Source: JANSWY01 sp965243755 (GTDB lineage Bacteria; Bacteroidota; Bacteroidia; Cytophagales; Cyclobacteriaceae). Taken from it: 64,000 nt of DNA. How positions within the stretch are numbered: position 1 is the stretch's first letter; each line of letters opens with the position of its first letter. Under the pieces are notes generated by a model. It was not told the DNA's origin. It made no database searches and was given only the letters and a program-made list of their open reading frames with translations. The position numbers were made by a program, and so were the translations under genes. The stretch lies in contig CBDEVW010000006.1 of the NCBI GenBank assembly GCA_965243755.1, forward strand, positions 744,001 through 808,000, read 5' to 3'. Of this stretch, positions 61,856-64,000 are shown piece by piece.

Positions 61856-62584
61856 ATGGAGGAGATTTCGGTTGTCGTTATCGAAGACGAAAAGCTATTG
61901 GCAAAGTCGTTAAAGCTGTCACTGATTGAGAAAGGCTATGAAGTGAAGGCAGTGGTAGATAATGCCAAAGATGGCTTGAAAACAATTTTGGCAGAAAAGC
62001 CTGATATTGTATTACTGGATATTCAATTGAAAGGCAATGAAGATGGAATCTGGCTTGCATCCCAATTGAAAGATAAGTATGATGCTCCTTACATTTTCAT
62101 GACTTCCTTTAATGACAAAGAAACCATCAACCAGGCAGTGAAGACTTTTCCTTATGGATACATGATTAAACCAGTGGATGAGGCCGAACTCGATGCGAAT
62201 ATTTCGCTGGCTCTGGAACGGTTCCAACAGGAAAAGCAAAACAGGAACGAACCACAGTTCATCATCAATGATGCGGTTTTCCTAAAAGACGAACACTTCT
62301 TTATCAAACTCAAGTTCAATGAAATTCTCTTTGTTCAGGCAAGCGGAAATTACATTGAAATCATGGAAGAGAACAAAAAACATGTTGTAAAAACAACGTT
62401 AAAGAGTTTCCTGTCTTCCGTTCCTTCCGACCAATTCTTGCAGTGTCACCGATCGTATGTTGTCAACCTGGAGAAGATAGACAAGATTGGATCACGAAGC
62501 TTGTTTATCAATAACATCGAAATCCCAATGGTAAAGGAAAACCGGGAGGAGCTTTTGAATAGGCTGCAGTATTTTGCTAAGTAG
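61856..62584 (+). CDS. LytTR-family response regulator (orphan)
   Basis: 242 aa from ATG 61856 (AAAAAGGG just upstream; GTG 61850 is in frame). Receiver with EDEK pocket, phospho-Asp in IVLLDIQLKGNEDG, TSFNDKETI and MIKPVDE. The LytTR DNA-binding domain (about 140-242) has FIKLKFNEILFVQASGNYIE and FLQCHRSYVVNLEKIDKI. The receiver is followed by a typical linker. No kinase gene is adjacent. Confidence 0.94.
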   Translation: MEEISVVVIEDEKLLAKSLKLSLIEKGYEVKAVVDNAKDGLKTILAEKPDIVLLDIQLKGNEDGIWLASQLKDKYDAPYIFMTSFNDKETINQAVKTFPYGYMIKPVDEAELDANISLALERFQQEKQNRNEPQFIINDAVFLKDEHFFIKLKFNEILFVQASGNYIEIMEENKKHVVKTTLKSFLSSVPSDQFLQCHRSYVVNLEKIDKIGSRSLFINNIEIPMVKENREELLNRLQYFAK

Positions 62585-62758
62585 TTTTAGGATCTCGGAT
62601 TTAGGATTTTGAATCTTGAATTTAAAATCATTGTCCCTCCCTGGTATAGGTTGACAAGCTTCTTGCTACATACCCCAAAACTCCAAACCCAAAACTCCAA
62701 ACCCAAAACTCCAAACTCAAAACTCAAAACCCCAAACTCAAAACCCAAAACTCAAAAA
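62585..62758. repeat. Low-complexity CCAAACTCAAAA repeats
   Basis: 62680-62758 is a degenerate tandem of AACTCCAAACCCAAAACTCC-type words; 62585-62626 has related GGATTTTGAATCTTGAA words. It is the reverse complement of the GAGTTTTGGAGTTT-type runs at 12292-12357 and 12718-12766. Confidence 0.7.
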
Positions 62759-62786
62759 AAAAGACCGACTTCATATAAAGCCGGTC
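62754..62786 (-). terminator. Terminator of the subtilase gene
   Basis: Minus strand GACCGGCTT...AAGTCGGTC (one G-U pair) followed by nine or ten T. Confidence 0.85.
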
Positions 62787-62817
62787 TCACAAAACATTAT
62801 TGATTCTGAGAAAATTG

Positions 62818-63999
62818 CTAATTCGTCATTGCCTCCAGGGCGTCTATATTGCCCCAGCCGTAATTGCCATTTCTGCTAGGGTAGAAGTGAGCTGCTCGCT
62901 TCATACGGTCCAGCACCTGGGCTCTGGACTGGGAAGGGTTGGTTGCCCAAATCATTGCGGCAATTCCAGCAGTGGTTGCTGTTGCCACACTGGATCCTCC
63001 AACATATGCTGGCTGGTCACCACTCATGGCGAGCGTAAGAGACGTTCTGCTGGTGTTGGATGCTCTTTGCATGGTGACAGTAAAATCCACTTTGCTACCA
63101 TTGTGACACACGTCACATCTGTTGTATCCATTGTCTTTGATGCCAGTTACCGCTACAGTTTCCGACATGTTGGCCGGGAATATCACACCCCACCATGATG
63201 TCCAGGTAAGAGAAGTTCCTGCAGCACAAATGATCATTTTTCCTTTGCCGTAAGCATAGCGTACCGCGTCCTTTACCTGGCCGCTTGAGAACACATCTCC
63301 AATGGACATGCTGATTACTTTGACATCATTTCGATTGCCAAGAATGACCAGCGCATCACTTACTCCGTCTTTTTCGCTTCCACCATTGATTACTACATCG
63401 CCAGTACCTCTTACAGCAGCAAGGTTGGCATCATAGGCTACCCCAATGGAGCTTCCGCCTGAAGTTCTTGGTGCAGAAATGGTTCCAGCCATCTGGGTTC
63501 CATGGCCACATTTATCATCTGGTCCATCAGGACTGGCCCACCACCACCAGGAACTTACGTAAGTACCATACTTATGAATGAACCTGCCGGTGGATTCGCC
63601 TGAGGAGAATTGGTTATTGAGTTTACTTTGGTCAGGAGAGATACCCGTGTCAATAAGTCCCACCGTGATATTGTCTCCGGTACTATAGCTCCATGCTGCA
63701 GGGATATTATGAACATAGAAGTTCCATGGTATTTTACCATTTGGTGAAACGGTGGTGTAATCTGCCGTAGGAATACTACTGGCCGGGCTCACACCACATC
63801 CGGCACTGCTTTCGGTTCTTAGGGACGGATCCACAGCACCTGGTTCCTGGAAAGTAAATGTTGCCGGTTCTGCATATCGTACCGATTGCAAGTCACGTAG
63901 TTTGTTGATAATAGCAATTTCATGTGTCTTGATTTTGAAATATGGCAGTACGTCATGATCAATCGTAATTCTGTCTTCTACCAATACACCTGTGCCCAG
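62818..63999 (-). CDS. S8 family serine peptidase (subtilase), 5' truncated by the window
   Basis: At least 393 aa; the frame is open to the right edge, so the N-terminus (signal peptide and most of the propeptide) is missing. The catalytic triad is visible: Asp in GLIDTGISP, His in CGHGTQMAGT, Ser in VGGSSVATATTAGIAAMIWA. A Trp-rich loop (SSWWWWASPDG) sits before the His motif, and a CDVCHNGS pair of cysteines lies before the Ser. The gene lacks a C-terminal sorting domain: it ends soon after the catalytic core (NYGWGNIDALEAMTN), so it is probably exported by the Sec route. Confidence 0.93.
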   Translation of the reverse strand: MGTGVLVEDRITIDHDVLPYFKIKTHEIAIINKLRDLQSVRYAEPATFTFQEPGAVDPSLRTESSAGCGVSPASSIPTADYTTVSPNGKIPWNFYVHNIPAAWSYSTGDNITVGLIDTGISPDQSKLNNQFSSGESTGRFIHKYGTYVSSWWWWASPDGPDDKCGHGTQMAGTISAPRTSGGSSIGVAYDANLAAVRGTGDVVINGGSEKDGVSDALVILGNRNDVKVISMSIGDVFSSGQVKDAVRYAYGKGKMIICAAGTSLTWTSWWGVIFPANMSETVAVTGIKDNGYNRCDVCHNGSKVDFTVTMQRASNTSRTSLTLAMSGDQPAYVGGSSVATATTAGIAAMIWATNPSQSRAQVLDRMKRAAHFYPSRNGNYGWGNIDALEAMTN

Positions 64000-64000
64000 C

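Overview
The window looks like a chromosomal segment of a gliding or T9SS-bearing member of the Bacteroidota, most likely Cytophagales. Three lines support this: type IX secretion cargo with both kinds of C-terminal sorting domain plus a PorP/SprF protein; TAnnTTTG-type -7 promoter boxes together with few Shine-Dalgarno sites; and family signatures typical of the phylum (LytTR regulators, YwqK/MORN proteins, a Bacteroidetes-type porin, MiaE). Both ends cut through genes: an RHS protein at the left and a subtilase at the right.

Left accessory region (1-13.5 kb). The 3' part of a large RHS/YD-repeat protein ends in a zinc peptidase domain of the M15 (VanY/endolysin) type. It is followed after 6 bp by a small lipoprotein, a plausible immunity protein. 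From 4.4 to 11 kb come several small, AT-rich, unrelated genes for exported or membrane proteins: two with DUF3592-like architecture, one YwqK/MORN protein, and secreted proteins of unknown function. They are separated by repeated non-coding DNA. The repeats are hairpin elements of about 75 nt present in both orientations, repeated terminators, a 58-nt duplication, a possible group II intron fragment and pieces of an XRE-type regulator gene. I read this as a bank of orphan immunity genes downstream of an RHS toxin. It ends in a striking duplicated array of 22-bp direct repeats (2 x 11 units in exact 22-nt register, 11039-11653).

Middle (13.5-30 kb). Two paralogous cadherin-like lipoproteins flank a small type II secretion/type IV pilus-like operon (three pseudopilin-like genes and a GspF) and an SDR gene. 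A mini DksA/TraR zinc-finger gene and another MORN protein follow. A tRNA-Asp gene (minus strand) is trailed by a tandem array of its own terminator joined to pseudo T-arm sequence (six terminator copies). Then come housekeeping genes: accA with a patatin and a PlsC-like acyltransferase; a zinc-ribbon coiled-coil protein with a Nif3-family protein; lpxK, a porin and miaE.

Right (30-64 kb). This part holds a 1338-aa T9SS type A cargo with a coupled lipoprotein, an 'asparagine synthetase B'-like exported protein, a MacB/FtsX-type permease, a K+ channel carrying a C-terminal zinc ribbon, an SNF-family transporter and a conserved protein of unknown function. A three-gene T9SS adhesin operon follows (RCC1 + about 12 cadherin repeats + gliding C-terminal domain, then PorP/SprF, then a PD40 protein). 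An acyl-CoA dehydrogenase diverges from a LytS/LytTR two-component pair, with two perfect palindromes between them. The rest is idi, two SDR/epimerase genes, smc, an M61 peptidase, an orphan LytTR regulator and a truncated S8 protease.
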